A DNA stretch of 64,000 bases, taken from Burkholderiaceae bacterium. GTDB lineage: Bacteria; Pseudomonadota; Gammaproteobacteria; Burkholderiales; Burkholderiaceae_E. The stretch spans positions 62,001 to 126,000 of the forward strand of contig JAMLIR010000004.1 in assembly GCA_023954045.1 (NCBI GenBank), in the 5' to 3' direction. The notes under the pieces were generated by a model. The model did not search any database and had not been told where the DNA came from. It worked only from the letters and a program-made list of their open reading frames with translations. The position numbers and the translations under genes were made by a program. Of this stretch, positions 35,283-43,735 are shown piece by piece. The stretch's first letter is position 1. Each line of letters begins with the position of its first letter.

Positions 35283-36248
35283 ATGAGCCAGCGACCGAAA
35301 CTCCTGATCACCCGGAAGGTGTTCCCCGAAGTCGTCGAGCGCCTCGCTGCGCACTTCGACATCGACTCGAACCAGGACGACGAGGACTGGCCGCGCGCCA
35401 CGCTGCTCGCCCGCGCGGCCGACCGCGACGCGCTGTTCGTCGTAGCCACCGATCGCGTCGATCGCGAGCTGCTCGCGGCCTGCCCGCGGCTGAAGGTCGT
35501 CGCCACCGGCTCGGTCGGCTACAACCACATCGACCTCGCCGCCTGCGCGGAGCGCGGCGTTGCGGTCAGCAACACGCCTGACGTGCTCACCGAAGCGACC
35601 GCCGACATGGCCTGGGCGCTGCTGATGGCGACCGCGCGCCGCGTCTGCGAGTCCGAGCACTGGCTGCGCGCCGGCAAGTGGGGGCGCTGGGCGTTCGACC
35701 AGTGGCTGGGCGCCGACGTCTTCCGGACGACGCTCGGCATCGTCGGCATGGGCCGGATCGGCTCCGCGGTGGCGCGCCGCGCGCGCGGCTTCGAGATGAA
35801 GATCCTCTATCACAACCGCAGCCGCGCCGCGAACGAGGCCGAGCTCGGCGCGCGCCGGGTGGGGCTCGACGAGCTGCTGCGCGAGTCCGACCACGTGGTG
35901 CTGGTGCTGCCGTACTCGCCGGCGACGCACCACGCGATCGGCGCGCGGGAGCTCGCGGCAATGAAGCCGACGGCGACGCTGGTCAACATCGCGCGCGGCG
36001 GCATCGTCGACGACGCGGCGCTGGTCGTGGCCCTTCGCGCCGGCCGCATTGCCGGGGCCGGGCTCGACGTCTTCGAGAACGAACCGGCGCTCGATCCGGG
36101 GCTGCTGACGGTTCCCAACGTGGTGCTCACGCCGCACGTCGGAAGCGCCACGCGAAGCTCGCGCGTCGGCATGGCGATGCTCGCGGCCGAGAACCTGGTG
36201 GCCTTCGCGACCGGCGCGGCGCTGCCGACGCCGGTCGCCGCGGGCTGA
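35283..36248 (+). CDS. D-2-hydroxyacid dehydrogenase (glyoxylate/hydroxypyruvate reductase-like)
   Basis: A 321-residue NAD(P)-dependent D-isomer-specific 2-hydroxyacid dehydrogenase. The cofactor motif is GIVGMGRIGSAVA near residues 155-167. The catalytic Arg is in VNIARGGIVDD, the Glu in GLDVFENEPALD, and the His in LTPHVGSATRSS. The substrate loop VATGSVGYNHIDL resembles glyoxylate reductases. It starts 17 nt after pncB with its own TATAAT, so it may be expressed separately. It is not the beta-hydroxyacid type known to reduce 2-formylglutarate in E. barkeri. Confidence 0.9.
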   Translation: MSQRPKLLITRKVFPEVVERLAAHFDIDSNQDDEDWPRATLLARAADRDALFVVATDRVDRELLAACPRLKVVATGSVGYNHIDLAACAERGVAVSNTPDVLTEATADMAWALLMATARRVCESEHWLRAGKWGRWAFDQWLGADVFRTTLGIVGMGRIGSAVARRARGFEMKILYHNRSRAANEAELGARRVGLDELLRESDHVVLVLPYSPATHHAIGARELAAMKPTATLVNIARGGIVDDAALVVALRAGRIAGAGLDVFENEPALDPGLLTVPNVVLTPHVGSATRSSRVGMAMLAAENLVAFATGAALPTPVAAG

Positions 36249-36275
36249 TCGGCAACGGCAGCTGCGGGAGCGACG

Positions 36276-36551
36276 ATGTCCGAGATCCACCTCCAGCGCA
36301 AGCACAGGCTCGGGTTGAAGAAGGCTCGCGAGGCCGCGCAGAAGGTCGCCGACGAGATGGCCGAGTCGTTCGACATGGAGAGCGAATGGGACGGCAACGA
36401 GCTGCGCTTCGCGCGTTCGGGCGTGACGGGTTGCCTGCGGGTGACGAAGGACCTGGTCGTGCTCGAGGCGAAGCTCGGTTTCCTGCTCGCCGCCTTCAAG
36501 CCCCGGATCGAGGAGAAGCTCGAGAAGGAATTCGACCGCTACTTCGCCTGA
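36276..36551 (+). CDS. Polyhydroxyalkanoic acid system (PHA granule) family protein
   Basis: A 91-residue protein of the PHA_gran_rgn family: MSEIHLQRKHRLGLKKAREA, then a central WDGNELRFARSGVTGCLRV and a C-terminal LLAAFKPRIEEKLEKEFDR. The fold resembles a small start-like/Bet v1-like alpha-beta layer; family members are found on or near PHA granules. No catalytic residues are known. It stands between the hydroxyacid dehydrogenase and the antiporter and adds to the PHB-related genes spread across the window. Confidence 0.85.
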   Translation: MSEIHLQRKHRLGLKKAREAAQKVADEMAESFDMESEWDGNELRFARSGVTGCLRVTKDLVVLEAKLGFLLAAFKPRIEEKLEKEFDRYFA

Positions 36552-36573
36552 CACCGTCCTCCCGGAGCCCGAC

Positions 36574-37830
36574 TTGACACCCACTGCGATCCAGCTCGGC
36601 GGCGCGATCCTGTTCGCGATCGCGGTCGTCCACACGTTCTCGGCGAAGTTCTTCGAGCGGCTCGCGCACGCGCAGCCCGCGCACGCCGGAATCTGGCACC
36701 TGCTGGGCGAAGTCGAGGTCGTCTTCGGCTTCTGGGCGATGGTGCTGATCGTCTACATGGCGCTCGTCGGGGGCGGCGGCCAGGCGCAGCACTACCTCGA
36801 GTCGCGCAACTACACCGAGCCGATGTTCGTGTTCGTGATCATGGTGATCGCCGCGAGCCGCCCGATCCTGCGTTTCGCGCTGGGCTGCGTGCAGTGGACC
36901 GCGCGCATCCTGCCGATGCCGGCGGCAATGGCCGACTACTTCCTCGCGCTGTCGCTGATTCCGCTGCTCGGCTCGTTCATCACCGAGCCGGCGGCGATGA
37001 CGCTGGCCGCGCTGATGTTGCGCGACCGCTTCTACAGCAGGGGGCTGTCGACGCGGCTGCAGTACGCGACGATCGGCGTGCTGTTCGTCAACGTCTCGAT
37101 CGGGGGGACGCTGACGCCGTACGCGGCGCCGCCGGTGCTGATGGTCGCGAGCACCTGGAGCTGGGATCTCGCCCACATGCTGACGCACTTCGGCTGGCGC
37201 TCGGCGCTCGCGGTGGTCGTCAACGCGCTCGGGGTGACGCTGCTGTTCCGCGGCGAGTTGCGCAACGTCGCGGGGGCGGGCGGGCCGGTCGGCGAGCCGG
37301 TTCCGCTCGCGCTGATCGTCGTGCACCTGCTGTTCCTCGCCGGCGTCGTCGTGTTCGCGCACCACCCGGTCGTGTTCATGGGGCTGTTCCTGTTCTTCCT
37401 CGGCGTGGCGCACGGCTACGGCCGCTTCCAGGACCGCCTGATCCTGCGCGAGGGCCTGCTCGTCGCGTTCTTCCTCGCGGGCCTGGTCGTACTCGGCGGG
37501 CAGCAGCAGTGGTGGCTGCAGCCGCTGCTCGAGCGGATGAGCCCGACCGCCGTCTACTACGGCGCGACCGCGCTGACGGCGATCACCGACAATGCGGCGC
37601 TCACCTATCTCGGCTCGCTGGTGCAGGGCCTCACCGACGAGTTCAAGTACTCGCTGGTGGCCGGCGCCGTCACCGGCGGCGGCCTGACGGTGATCGCGAA
37701 CGCGCCGAACCCGGCGGGCTATTCGATCCTGAAGGGCAACTTCGCGGACGAGGAAATCAGCGCGCTCGGCCTGCTCGCGGCTGCGCTGATCCCGACGCTG
37801 GTCGCGATCGCGGCGTTCCGGGCGATCTGA
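36574..37830 (+). CDS. Putative Na+/H+ antiporter (PF07399-like)
   Basis: A 418-residue polytopic membrane protein with about 11 hydrophobic stretches. GSFITEPAAMTLAALMLRD, NVSIGGTLTPYAAPPVLMV and ITDNAALTYLGSLVQGL are conserved polar-in-membrane segments of the putative Na+/H+ antiporter group (Na_H_antiport_3). It starts with TTG at 36574, preceded by CCCGGAG. The gene converges with the acyl-CoA-binding protein gene 61 nt away. Ion specificity is untested. Confidence 0.8.
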   Translation: MTPTAIQLGGAILFAIAVVHTFSAKFFERLAHAQPAHAGIWHLLGEVEVVFGFWAMVLIVYMALVGGGGQAQHYLESRNYTEPMFVFVIMVIAASRPILRFALGCVQWTARILPMPAAMADYFLALSLIPLLGSFITEPAAMTLAALMLRDRFYSRGLSTRLQYATIGVLFVNVSIGGTLTPYAAPPVLMVASTWSWDLAHMLTHFGWRSALAVVVNALGVTLLFRGELRNVAGAGGPVGEPVPLALIVVHLLFLAGVVVFAHHPVVFMGLFLFFLGVAHGYGRFQDRLILREGLLVAFFLAGLVVLGGQQQWWLQPLLERMSPTAVYYGATALTAITDNAALTYLGSLVQGLTDEFKYSLVAGAVTGGGLTVIANAPNPAGYSILKGNFADEEISALGLLAAALIPTLVAIAAFRAI

Positions 37831-37891
37831 GGCGCCGGGCGCGGCCCGAGGCCGGACGCCGCGGCGCCGCCCGGCCGCGCCTGCGGCCCCC

Positions 37892-38149
37892 TCATCCCTT
37901 CAGGCTGTCGACCAGCGCGATGTACTGCTTCATCGCGTCGTCGCGTCCCGTGCCCTTCAGCTCGTTCCAGGCGTCCCACTTGGCGCGGCCGACCATGTCG
38001 GTGAAGCCGGGCCGCTTGCCCTCGACCTCGCCCGCGGTGGCCTGCTTGTACAGCGCGTAGAGCTTGAGCAGGGTCATGTTGTCGGGACGCTCGGGCAGGT
38101 TCTTCGAATCCGCCACGGCCTGCTCGAACTGCGAACTCAGGTCGGCCAT
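37892..38149 (-). CDS. Acyl-CoA-binding protein
   Basis: An 85-residue four-helix acyl-CoA-binding protein. Hallmarks are the N-terminal FEQAVADSKNLPERP, the ligand-binding LLKLYALYKQATAGEVEGKR and PGFTDMVGRAKWDAWNELKG. It holds medium/long-chain acyl-CoA in the cytosol. The ATG at 38149 has a GAGGAGGAAT ribosome site. It diverges from the wax-ester synthase gene across 75 nt, so its likely partner in the cell is that acyl-CoA-consuming enzyme. Confidence 0.93.
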   Translation of the reverse strand: MADLSSQFEQAVADSKNLPERPDNMTLLKLYALYKQATAGEVEGKRPGFTDMVGRAKWDAWNELKGTGRDDAMKQYIALVDSLKG

Positions 38150-38224
38150 GATTCCTCCTCGGGTTGTCGGCCAAGTATGATAGCAACGCTCCAGCGGCCG
38201 ATCCGCCGCGCGCACGGAGGAAAC

Positions 38225-39688
38225 ATGGCCCGCGAAAGGATGTCGAGCGTCGATACCGCCTGGCTGCGGATGGACAGCTCGCGGAACCTGATGATGATCG
38301 TCGGGGTGTTCGTGTTCGCCCGGCGCGTGGGCTGGGACGAGATCGCGCAGGTTCTCGAGGAGCGGCTGCTGAAGTTCGCGCGCTTCCGGCAGCGGATCGA
38401 GACCGACGCGATCGGCCACTACTGGGTCGACGACGAGGGGTTCGACATCCGGCACCATCTCGAGCGGGCGCGGCTGCGCCGCGGCGGCGACCGCGAGCTG
38501 CAGCGCCTCACCGCCCGGCTCGCGGTGAAGCCGCTCGATCCCGCGCGTCCGCTCTGGCAGTTCCACCTGGTCGAGAACTACGACGGCACCAGCGCGATGG
38601 TGACGCGGATGCACCACTGCATCGCCGACGGCATCGCGCTGGTCCGGGTGATGCTGTCGCTGACCGACGCGGTCGCGCCGGCGGACGACGAGGACAGCGC
38701 CGACGACCCGCCGGAGCTCGAGTCGAATCCCTGGGAGCCCTACCTGGAGCCGATCACCCGGGGGACGGTCGCGGCGATCGACGCGACCGGGACGCTGGTG
38801 ACGAAGTCGCTCGACGTCGTCGCGAACCCCGACCGGCTGGTGGGCTACGCGCAGACCGGCAGCCAGGTCGTGCGCGACACGCTCGCGATCCTGCTGATGT
38901 CCGACGACACGCACACGCGGCTCAAGGGCACGCCTGGCGGGCGCAAGGCGTTCGCCTGGAACGACCCGCTGCCGCTCGACGAGGTCAAGGCGGTCTGCAA
39001 GGGGATGGGCGCCTCGGTCAACGACGTGCTGCTCTCGTGCGTGGCCGGCGCGTTGCGGCGCTACCTGCTGGGCAACGGCGACGAGGTCGCCGAGGACTGC
39101 GAGGTCCGCGCGATGGTGCCGGTGAACCTGCGGCCGGCGGCCGAGCCGATCCACGAGCTCGGCAACCGCTTCGGGCTGGTCCCCCTGTGCCTGCCCGTGG
39201 GCATCGCGAACCCGATCGCCAGGGTGAGCGAGGTGCGCCGGCGGATGGCCGAGCTGAAGGCGAGCTACCAGCCGATCATCGCCTACCTGATGCTGGGCGC
39301 AGCGGGCGTGCTGCCGCACGCGCTGCAGACGCAGATCCTCGAGTACCTCGGCAACAAGGGCAGCGCGGTGATGACCAACGTGCCGGGGCCCGCCGAGGCG
39401 ATCAGCATGGCGGGCGTGCCGCTGTCGCGGATGATGTTCTGGGTGCCGCAGTCGGGCGACATCGGCATCGGCGTGTCGATCCTCTCGTACGCCGGCGGCG
39501 TCCAGTTCGGCGTGATGAGCGACACCGCGCTGTGCCCCGATCCGCAGGCGATCATCGACGGCTTCGCGCCCGAGTTCGAGCGGCTGGTGCTGGCGCTCGC
39601 GATGCTGCCCAACGGTTTCCTGCTCGGGCGCGAACCCGAGCCCGGCGAGCTCGAGCACGCGCTGCTGCTGGAGGCGTCGTGCAGTTGA
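38225..39688 (+). CDS. Wax ester synthase/diacylglycerol acyltransferase (WS/DGAT)
   Basis: A 487-residue WS/DGAT family acyltransferase that esterifies acyl-CoA to fatty alcohol or diacylglycerol. It opens with RMSSVDTAWLRM, carries the catalytic HHCIADG at residues 130-136, and has the later NDVLLSCVAGALRRYL and NVPGPAEAISMAG blocks typical of the family. The ATG at 38225 has GGAGGAAAC in front and is preferred to an in-frame ATG at 38177. The acyl-CoA-binding protein is divergent next door, and a fatty acyl-CoA reductase is encoded at 55904, so wax ester storage is plausible. Confidence 0.92.
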   Translation: MARERMSSVDTAWLRMDSSRNLMMIVGVFVFARRVGWDEIAQVLEERLLKFARFRQRIETDAIGHYWVDDEGFDIRHHLERARLRRGGDRELQRLTARLAVKPLDPARPLWQFHLVENYDGTSAMVTRMHHCIADGIALVRVMLSLTDAVAPADDEDSADDPPELESNPWEPYLEPITRGTVAAIDATGTLVTKSLDVVANPDRLVGYAQTGSQVVRDTLAILLMSDDTHTRLKGTPGGRKAFAWNDPLPLDEVKAVCKGMGASVNDVLLSCVAGALRRYLLGNGDEVAEDCEVRAMVPVNLRPAAEPIHELGNRFGLVPLCLPVGIANPIARVSEVRRRMAELKASYQPIIAYLMLGAAGVLPHALQTQILEYLGNKGSAVMTNVPGPAEAISMAGVPLSRMMFWVPQSGDIGIGVSILSYAGGVQFGVMSDTALCPDPQAIIDGFAPEFERLVLALAMLPNGFLLGREPEPGELEHALLLEASCS

Positions 39689-40272
39689 GCGCGGACGACG
39701 CGCAGGCCGGGCGCGTGCTGGCGTTCTGGTTCGACGGGACCGACGGGGCGGGGCGCGGGCGCGTGCGCGCCGAGTGGTTCGGCAAGGATCCCGCGTTCGA
39801 CGAGGAGATCCGCCGCGAGTTCGGCGCGCTGATCGAGCACGCGCTCGCGGGCGGTTGCGATCGCTGGTCGCTCGCGGCGTCCACGGCGCCGGCGCTGGTC
39901 CTCGTCCTCGACCAGCTCACGCGCAACGCGTTCCGCGACACGCCGCGGATGTTCGCAGGCGACGCGATCGCGCTGGCCACGGCGCGACGCATCGTCGCCG
40001 CAGGCTGGGACCGCGACTACGACGCGCTGCACCGCTGGTTCTGCTACATGCCGTTCGAGCACTCCGAGTCGATCGACGACCAGCGCGAGTCGTTGCGCCT
40101 GTTCGGCCAGCTTCGCGACGACCCGCTGGCGGGCGGCGCCTGGCCATGGGCGGTGCGCCACCACGAGATCGTGGAGCGCTTCGGCCGGTTTCCCCACCGC
40201 AACGTGATCCTCGGGCGGACGTCCACCGCCGCCGAGGAGGCGTTCCTGCGCGAGCCCGGCTCGCGGTTCTGA
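39679..40272 (+). CDS. DUF924 family protein
   Basis: A 197-residue protein of DUF924. The blocks VLAFWFDG, EWFGKDPAFDEEIRREFG, LVLVLDQLTRNAFRDTP, FCYMPFEHSESIDDQ and GRFPHRNVILGR are diagnostic. The fold is predicted as TPR-like helical, with no known reaction. The GTG at 39679 overlaps the WS/DGAT gene by 10 nt, so it is translationally linked to lipid storage. The conserved HSE and FPHRN residues suggest an enzymatic or binding site. Confidence 0.9.
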   Translation: MQLSADDAQAGRVLAFWFDGTDGAGRGRVRAEWFGKDPAFDEEIRREFGALIEHALAGGCDRWSLAASTAPALVLVLDQLTRNAFRDTPRMFAGDAIALATARRIVAAGWDRDYDALHRWFCYMPFEHSESIDDQRESLRLFGQLRDDPLAGGAWPWAVRHHEIVERFGRFPHRNVILGRTSTAAEEAFLREPGSRF

Positions 40273-40315
40273 GCCGCGGGCGATGGGTCCGGTCGGCATC
40301 CGCGCCTGACCCGCC

Positions 40316-43300
40316 GTGGCGCTGCACCTGCGCTTCGACCACCGCTTCGACCGGCTCGCCGACGCGCTGCTCGACGCGCTCGACGGGCAGCCGGCGGGCG
40401 GCGACGGCGACCCGTTCGCCGAGCGCACCGTGATCGTGCCGAGCGTCGGCGTCGGCCGGTGGCTGCAGCAGCGCGACGCGCACCGCCACGGCGTGAGCAC
40501 GCGCCTGCGGCCCGAGTTCGCCGGGCGCTGGCTGTGGCGGACGATGCGCGCGACGATGCCGGACCTGCCCGAGCGCTCGCCGTTCGAGCCCGAACGGGTA
40601 CGCTGGCTGCTGATGCAGCTGCTGGGCGAATTGCCCGATGCGCCCGAGTTCGCGCTGGTGCGCAAGCGGGTGCGCGACGAGGGGGCGCTCGCGCGGCTGG
40701 CACTGGCCGAGGTGCTCGCTGCGCGATTCGAGCGCTATCTCGCTTACCGGCGCGACTGGCTCGCGCGCTGGCAGCGCGGCCGGTGGGCGCACGGCGAGCG
40801 GCCGCTCGGTCCGCACGAGGCCTTGCAGCGCTGGCTCTGGCAGCGCCTGCTCGAGCGGCTCGCCGGCATTCGCGACGAGCACCCGTACGACCGGTTCGCG
40901 CGGCTGCTCGAGGCCGGCGAAGCGTCGACGCGGCGCGCGCTCGGCGTCTCGCGCGTGGCGCTGCTCGGCCGGCTGGACCTGTCGCCGGAACAGTTCGGTC
41001 TGTTCGGGCGCCTGTCGGAGTGGGTCGACGTCTGGCTGTTCGCGCCGGACCCTTGCCGCGAGCTCTGGACCGACATGCTCGATTCGCGCGAGCTCGCGGC
41101 GATCCGCGAGCAGCGGCCCGACGTCGCCTGGCTCTACGAGGGCGAGCCGGCGCTGCTCGGCAACTGGGGGCGCGCGCAGCGCGACTTCGTCGCGCAGGTG
41201 CTGTCGCTCGAGGAGCGCTTCGGCGCGCAGGCCGAAGCGCCCGGCCGCGACGAGCCCTGGCCGTTCGGCGACGGGGGCCGCACGCCTCCGGCCGGCACGC
41301 TGCAGGCGCTGCAGGCGGCGGTGTTCCTGCGCAGCGACGAGCCGTGGCGCGTGGCGGGCGGCGACGACGGCTCGATCGCGGTGCTGGGCGCGCACGGCTT
41401 CGTGCGCCAGGCCGAGGTGCTGTACGAGCGGCTGCTCGAGTGCTTCGAGACGCTGCCTGGCCTGCTGCCCGAGGAGGTGGTCGTCTTCTGCGCCGATCTC
41501 GAGTCGGCCGCGCCGGCGATCGAGGGCGTCTTCGACAGCCAGCCCGAGCCGCGCCGGATCCCGTTCGCGATCAGCGGGCGCGCGCCGCGGGCCGATCCGC
41601 TCGTCGCCGCGGTCCAGGCGCTGCTCGACATGACGCTGCGCGCGGTGTCGGCGCCGGCGCTCGACGCGTGGCTGCGCAACCCGGCGGCGATGGAGGCGCT
41701 CGGGCTGGACGCGGCCGAGGTCGAGCAGCTGGCGGGCTGGCTCGAGGCGGCGGGCGCGCGCCGCGGGCTGGACGACCAGGACGGCGCGCCCAAGCACAAC
41801 CTGCGCGCGGCCATCGACCGCCTGCTCGCCGGCGCCGCGCTCGGAGCGACGGGAGTGGTCGGCGACCTGGTCGCGGTGCCGGGCGCGCAGGGCACGCGCG
41901 GGCGAGTCCTCGAGGCGTGGCTGCCGGTCGGCGACGCGCTGGTGCAGCTGCGCGCCGCGGCGCGATCGCCGCGCCCGATCGTCGACTGGTGCGCCGTGCT
42001 CGGCGATGCGATCGAGGCGGTCTTCGGCGGCGTGCGCCGGCACGCGCCCGGCTTGCAGCGGGTGCGCGATGCGCTGTCCGACCTGCTGGCCGGCGCCGCG
42101 GGCATGCCGGCCGTCGCGCTCGATGCCGCGGCGTTCGAGCGCGCGTTTGCCGACGCGCTGGCGCGCGGCGTGACTGCCGCGATGCCCGCCGGCGCCGTGA
42201 CCGTATGCCCGCTCGGCGGCCTGCCCGGCGTGCCGTTCCGCGTCGTCTGCCTGTTCGGGATGGACGAGGGCGCATTCCCGCGCCAGGGCGCGCGCGACGA
42301 ACTCGACCTGATGCGCCGCGCGCCGCGCTTCGGCGACCGCCTGGCGCGGATCGACGACCGCGGCATCTTCCTCGATGCGGTGCTCGCCGCCCGCGACCGG
42401 CTGCTGGTGCTGTGCCGCAGCCGCAATGCGCGCGACGACACGCCGCTGAATCCGTCACCGCTGGTCGCCGAGCTGCTCGCCTGCCTGTCGGCCCGGCTGG
42501 GGCCGGCAGCTTCGGCGGCGACGTTCGAGGCGCCGCGACGCCGGCACCCCGAGCTCCACGGCCCGCCGGCGCTGCTCGAGCATCCGCTGCACCCGTTCTC
42601 GGTACGCAACTTCGCCGGCCGCGGCAGCTACGCGCGGGAATGGCTTGCGACGGCCCGCGAACTGGATCGGCCGTTGCGCGAGCGCGCGCCCGGCATCGGC
42701 GCGCTTGCCGACTTCGACCCCGGGTTCGCCGCGCAGTCGCCGGACGCGGGCGAGTCGACGGGCGTCGCGACGATGCCGGTCGCATCACTGCGCGACGCGC
42801 TGGCCGATCCGGCCGCCACCTGGCTGCGCGTGGCGCTCGGCCTGCGGCTGCTGCGCGAGCGCGCGCCCCCGGACGAAGCCGAGCCGCTGTGGACCGACGA
42901 AGACGACCGGGCGCTGGTGCAGTCGTGCGCGGAGCGCCTGCTGGCCGGCGAGGACGACGCCGGCGTCGCCGCCGAGCTGGCACTGGCGCCGCCGACCGCC
43001 GCGGGCGCGCCGGGACGCAGCCACGCGCAGTCGATCGTCAGGCGCGCGCGCGGGCTCGTCGACGATGCGCTGTCCGCTGCAGGGGCGGGCGCGGCGTCGG
43101 CGGCCGCGGCCGATGCGTCGTCTGCTCCGGCGGCTTCGCCGTCGCCGCCGGCGGCCTCGTCGTCGCTGCTCGAATTCGAGCTCGACGGTGCGCGCCTGAC
43201 CGCGCCCACGCCGGCGCTCGACGCGGCGAACGCCCCGGTGTTCGTGACCGCGTTTCCGCTGGGTCCGCACGCACTGATCGATGCCTGGCTGCGTACCGCG

Positions 43301-43735
43301 CTGTGGCGCGCGGCGCACGGCGACGGCGCGCCGGCGCGGCTCGTGTCGCCCGACTATGCGATCGAGTTGCACTGCCGCGATCCGCGGCGCAGCCTGCGCC
43401 ACGCGCTCGAATGGGCCGCCCGGATCCGGCGCGAGCCGCTGGCGCTGTTTCCGCGCAGCTGGCTGCGCTACGCGCTGACGCTGGCCCGGCCGTCGCGCGG
43501 CGGTGCGGCCCAATCCCCGGAGGCGCGCGAGCGCGCCGCCCGCGAGCGCGCGCGCGAGGTGCTCGCCGGCGGCGACTTCGGCGGGCGCACGCCGGAACTC
43601 GCACGGCCTGCCGCACAGGCGCTGTTCCGTGATGCCGAGCCCGACCTCGCGCAGGTGCTGGCGCTCGGCGAGCGCGCCTACCGTCCGGTCTTCGACGACA
43701 TCGCGGTCCGCGCCCGGCGCGAGGAGGAGGCGTGA
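40316..43735 (+). CDS. recC: Exodeoxyribonuclease V gamma subunit
   Basis: A 1139-residue RecC, the Chi-recognising subunit of RecBCD. Family marks are VIVPSVGVGRWLQQRDA near the start, an inactive-helicase core (VARQ-type FVRQAEVLYERLLECFE and PFAISGR), CPLGGLPGVPFRVVCLFGMD and HPLHPFSVRNF. The C-terminal third contains an Ala/Ser/Pro-rich linker (about 43080-43165). The start is GTG at 40316, 43 nt after the DUF924 gene. recB overlaps its end by 4 nt. Confidence 0.92.
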   Translation: MALHLRFDHRFDRLADALLDALDGQPAGGDGDPFAERTVIVPSVGVGRWLQQRDAHRHGVSTRLRPEFAGRWLWRTMRATMPDLPERSPFEPERVRWLLMQLLGELPDAPEFALVRKRVRDEGALARLALAEVLAARFERYLAYRRDWLARWQRGRWAHGERPLGPHEALQRWLWQRLLERLAGIRDEHPYDRFARLLEAGEASTRRALGVSRVALLGRLDLSPEQFGLFGRLSEWVDVWLFAPDPCRELWTDMLDSRELAAIREQRPDVAWLYEGEPALLGNWGRAQRDFVAQVLSLEERFGAQAEAPGRDEPWPFGDGGRTPPAGTLQALQAAVFLRSDEPWRVAGGDDGSIAVLGAHGFVRQAEVLYERLLECFETLPGLLPEEVVVFCADLESAAPAIEGVFDSQPEPRRIPFAISGRAPRADPLVAAVQALLDMTLRAVSAPALDAWLRNPAAMEALGLDAAEVEQLAGWLEAAGARRGLDDQDGAPKHNLRAAIDRLLAGAALGATGVVGDLVAVPGAQGTRGRVLEAWLPVGDALVQLRAAARSPRPIVDWCAVLGDAIEAVFGGVRRHAPGLQRVRDALSDLLAGAAGMPAVALDAAAFERAFADALARGVTAAMPAGAVTVCPLGGLPGVPFRVVCLFGMDEGAFPRQGARDELDLMRRAPRFGDRLARIDDRGIFLDAVLAARDRLLVLCRSRNARDDTPLNPSPLVAELLACLSARLGPAASAATFEAPRRRHPELHGPPALLEHPLHPFSVRNFAGRGSYAREWLATARELDRPLRERAPGIGALADFDPGFAAQSPDAGESTGVATMPVASLRDALADPAATWLRVALGLRLLRERAPPDEAEPLWTDEDDRALVQSCAERLLAGEDDAGVAAELALAPPTAAGAPGRSHAQSIVRRARGLVDDALSAAGAGAASAAAADASSAPAASPSPPAASSSLLEFELDGARLTAPTPALDAANAPVFVTAFPLGPHALIDAWLRTALWRAAHGDGAPARLVSPDYAIELHCRDPRRSLRHALEWAARIRREPLALFPRSWLRYALTLARPSRGGAAQSPEARERAARERAREVLAGGDFGGRTPELARPAAQALFRDAEPDLAQVLALGERAYRPVFDDIAVRARREEEA

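Noticed and set aside
35283-36248. Idea that the hydroxyacid dehydrogenase reduces 2-formylglutarate
   Set aside because: The known enzyme for that step is of the 3-hydroxyisobutyrate dehydrogenase type; this protein is a D-2-hydroxyacid dehydrogenase with a different fold and catalytic Arg/Glu/His set.
38176-38181. TATGAT as a -10 element for the wax-ester synthase gene
   Set aside because: No acceptable -35 lies 16-18 nt upstream, where the ribosome site of the divergent gene is found.
43080-43165. Ala/Ser/Pro-rich stretch in recC as a repeat or insertion
   Set aside because: It stays in frame, has ordinary codon bias for this genome and looks like a flexible linker.
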